From the NCBI GenBank assembly GCA_029945375.1, contig CM057064.1:2170001-2234000 (forward strand): a stretch of 64,000 nucleotides of DNA, written 5' to 3'. Under the pieces are notes generated by a model. It was not told the DNA's origin and searched no databases. It saw nothing but the letters and a program-made list of their open reading frames with translations. This DNA is from Agaricus subrufescens. Taxonomy: Eukaryota; Basidiomycota; Agaricomycetes; Agaricales; Agaricaceae. Both the position numbers and the translations under genes were made by a program. Shown here in pieces: positions 61,926 through 64,000 of this stretch; position 1 is the stretch's first letter, and every line of letters begins with the position of its first letter.

Positions 61926-63255
61926 ATGGCTGTATCCTCGAAAACCCTCGCTAAATCATCTAAATCCATGCCCTCCTCGGGAACTCCTACAGCGTCCAAC
62001 GCTAGATCCGGTCAAGGTGCTCCTAGCGATCCTTGGCAACTGGTGGAGATGTTAAAAAACCAGATCTCCCAGTACCATGGTAAGGTCTTATTTTCTTTAT
62101 CGCTCCTGCCTCACCGTTTTTTCAGCGGAATTGGATAAGTACATGAAATCTGCGGCCTTGCGACCGGAGGGTTCCCCACAACTTATAAGGCGACCGGCAA
62201 GGCTTACAAAATTGGTCGATGATATGCAATTAACTGATCAGAAGTCTCTTTATAACCAATGCCGTGTAAGTGCAATTGGTATTTCTGTTTTTCTTTTTAC
62301 TTATGAAAGTAGATCTTCGTGAAGGACAGGATGAAAAACTGTGGGATAAGGTTCTCAATGCTTTACAAGGATATTGACCCCACACAATTGACCGATACGG
62401 TAAAACTGGTCCGTATTTATATCCCTCCTGCTCTTCAATTTCTCACGCTCATGTTTCAATCCTTTATCCATCTTTCAGGCAAAGACGGACCACCCCCGAC
62501 TTCGAATGTATGAGTCGGACTGGGCCCTATATGAGATCATAAAGGGCACACTGAAGAATTCACGAAGCAATGCGAGGAAATCAAGTAGATGGTCTCAAAA
62601 TGGCGCCTCACCATCGGCTGGAGATAGCCATGTGGATGAGACAGGAGATGACTCTAACGATGAAGGTGATGATGGGCCGGGATCTGTAAATGGTGTTGGG
62701 GATAGTGAAGTGAATCCTGATGGGGACCTCTATGACGACAAAAGCACCCCCGATGACAATACCAGTGATCTCGATGATGACACTGGTGACGTTTGCAACG
62801 ACAGTGGAGTTGTGCGCAACAGCAGTGCCAACGCTTTCACTGAACATGATCACTCTACAAACAGGGATGTATTACTTGAAGATGATGGTAGTGAAGATGA
62901 GGTGATGGTGACTGAGGAGCGTACAGAGAGACCAGGGCCTGGTAGGCAGCCTGTTACTGCCAAGGCAGTCATTCCAGTTCAATCGCAACTGGCTGCGAAG
63001 AAAAGGCTGCGTGAAGATGGTAATGGAGATAACAAGGGGAGTACAGGCAAAGCGCAGCAGGGACAGAAGGAGAGGGCAGGAAGGGGGAAGAAGAGTGGTA
63101 AAACTACAGCTGGAGTGCCAGTACAACCAGGCCAGAGACCCGCTTTGCAGCGATCTTGCAAAACTGTCAATGATACTGACCAGGATTCCCGACCAGAGAA
63201 GCGGCGACGACAGATAGGTGGTGGACGTCATAACAACCCACTAACAGCTCAATGA
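61926..63255 (+). CDS. Acidic-then-basic low-complexity protein, unknown function
   Basis: Four exons. The start MAVSSKTLAKSSKSMPSSGT is placed downstream of a TATATAAG box. A small conserved-looking helical part spans the introns: DPWQLVEMLKNQISQYH, then AELDKYMKSAALRPEGSPQL and LTKLVDDMQLTDQKSLYNQC, then KTDHPRLRMYESDWALYEII. The last exon (about 62480-63255) has an Asp/Glu/Ser-rich stretch (DETGDDSNDEGDDGPGS), then Lys/Arg/Gln-rich segments (AAKKRLREDGNGDNKGST, GRGKKSGK, PEKRRRQIGGG) resembling nuclear localisation signals. It could be a chromatin- or DNA-associated factor of the element. No family is recognised. Confidence 0.6.
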
Positions 63256-63822
63256 AATACATCAGAGAGTTTGGAAGAAACTGCCTGGGGATGGTATAAG
63301 TGACGGTTGGGCAATAGGTAGTTTACTACTATTTTTTCCTTTACTTTGCTAGATCTTACCGTAGATTCTATTCAAAATTTCCATTTCTTTCTTTGTTACT
63401 GTCCGTATAATTCCACGACTAGCTCCATTTCCTAATACCATTGACTGAGTGAAGTACGTAGATGGTTTTGGTTTTTTTCCATACATTCATCTATATAAGT
63501 CCCTTGATACTACAGTTTTCAAATACATTTTGCATTGTTCAAAACCTAAATTTTTGTGGTTCTCAGAATTTTGCATACTACAAAAATCGGCGTGATTTTG
63601 ATTTTGAGGGGTGGTAAAAAAGCAGAATATCGTAGTTCTGATGCATTTTATACTACAAAACTAAGCATTTAAACTTGCTCGACAAGCTGTTTTTATCACC
63701 CATATTTGTCAATCCTTTATAACTCTGTGGACGGTAATTATACGACAGATACACTTGTTCTATACTAACTTCTTGGCCAATTTCTCAGGTAGTATTTTAC
63801 TAATCCTTTGGGTTCACAGAGT
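63256..63822. repeat. Right subterminal region of the candidate element
   Basis: AT-rich DNA with two copies of ATACTACAAAA (about 63576 and 63649), ACTCTGTGGACGGTAA (about 63722) and GTATTTTAC (63792). It ends with the inverted repeat at 63809-63822. These words echo the left end. Confidence 0.45.
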
Positions 63823-64000
63823 CATGATCAGGCGATCATCAACGCCTGGTTATAATTAGTTATCATCGTTAAGTCTGGCACTTGTGCATCAATTTCACAC
63901 AGGACTGCTACGAGCTACAGAACTTTCTGTGACAGGTCAATAAATCTTGAGACTTCCCGCTCGCATGTCAAAACAGCACTCGGAACTAGTCCGAGAGCTC
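63823..64000. other. Flank right of the candidate element
   Basis: No gene seen in the last 178 bases. Nothing here repeats the left outer flank clearly. Confidence 0.3.

Larger units (their letters stand above)
50469..63822. mobile_element. Candidate large Tnp2-type transposon (about 13.4 kb) with four genes
   Basis: The four genes between 52.8 and 63.3 kb are unlike the host genes around them, and one is a Tnp2-family transposase. Near each flank lies an imperfect inverted repeat: ACTCTATGAACCCA at 50469-50482, and TGGGTTCACAGAGT at 63809-63822, which reads ACTCTGTGAACCCA on the other strand (13 of 14 match). Inside them, GTATTTTAC words occur in both orientations (50491, 50519, 50622 and 63792), together with strong hairpins on the left. 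Short TIRs with subterminal repeats are typical of CACTA-like elements. I found no convincing target-site duplication. The borders are tentative; the unity of the gene cluster is inferred from position and character. Confidence 0.5.

Overview
The window is nuclear DNA of a filamentous basidiomycete, most likely a wood- or litter-decaying mushroom (Agaricomycetes). The evidence is short GT-AG introns (about 45-60 nt) in every host gene, a secreted GH131 glucanase with a fungal-type cellulose-binding module, a basidiomycete-style P450, and transposases typical of mushroom genomes (Tc1/mariner, Plavaka-like, Tnp2-like). Exon models were assembled by hand from splice signals and conserved protein motifs. 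Junctions may be off by a base or two, and no database search was possible.

1-8.1 kb is a transposon graveyard. It holds a frameshifted Ty3/gypsy gag fragment at the left edge, a complete Tc1/mariner element (1723-3327) with an intact DD34E transposase, a possible poly(A)-tailed retroposon end, a related non-autonomous element with 344-bp inverted repeats (4093-5677), and a decayed Plavaka-like transposase (about 5.69-7.6 kb).

8.1-49.4 kb is gene-dense and mostly housekeeping: GH131-CBM1 glucanase (-), CSC1/OSCA-type ion channel (-), complex I subunit NDUFS4 (-), intron-containing tRNA-Tyr (+), the TORC2 subunit Rictor/Avo3 (-), an LYR-motif protein (-), ribosomal protein uL22/RPL17 (+), Rsp5/NEDD4 HECT ubiquitin ligase (+), an aquaglyceroporin (+), two tandem MDR oxidoreductases (-), RPA1 (+) with two MluI cell-cycle boxes just before the ATG, an unassigned polytopic membrane protein (-), an SDR (-), a long-chain acyl-CoA synthetase (-) and a cytochrome P450 (-).

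50.4-63.8 kb is the most unusual part. It looks like one large transposon of about 13.4 kb. It carries a Tnp2-family transposase (-), a divergently transcribed large protein of unknown function (+) interrupted by one in-frame TGA, a protein built from two kinds of tandem repeat (-), and an acidic/basic low-complexity protein (+). Short imperfect inverted repeats (50469-50482 and 63809-63822) and strong subterminal hairpins bracket the four genes. This is the best candidate for an undescribed system: a Tnp2 element with three co-travelling genes.
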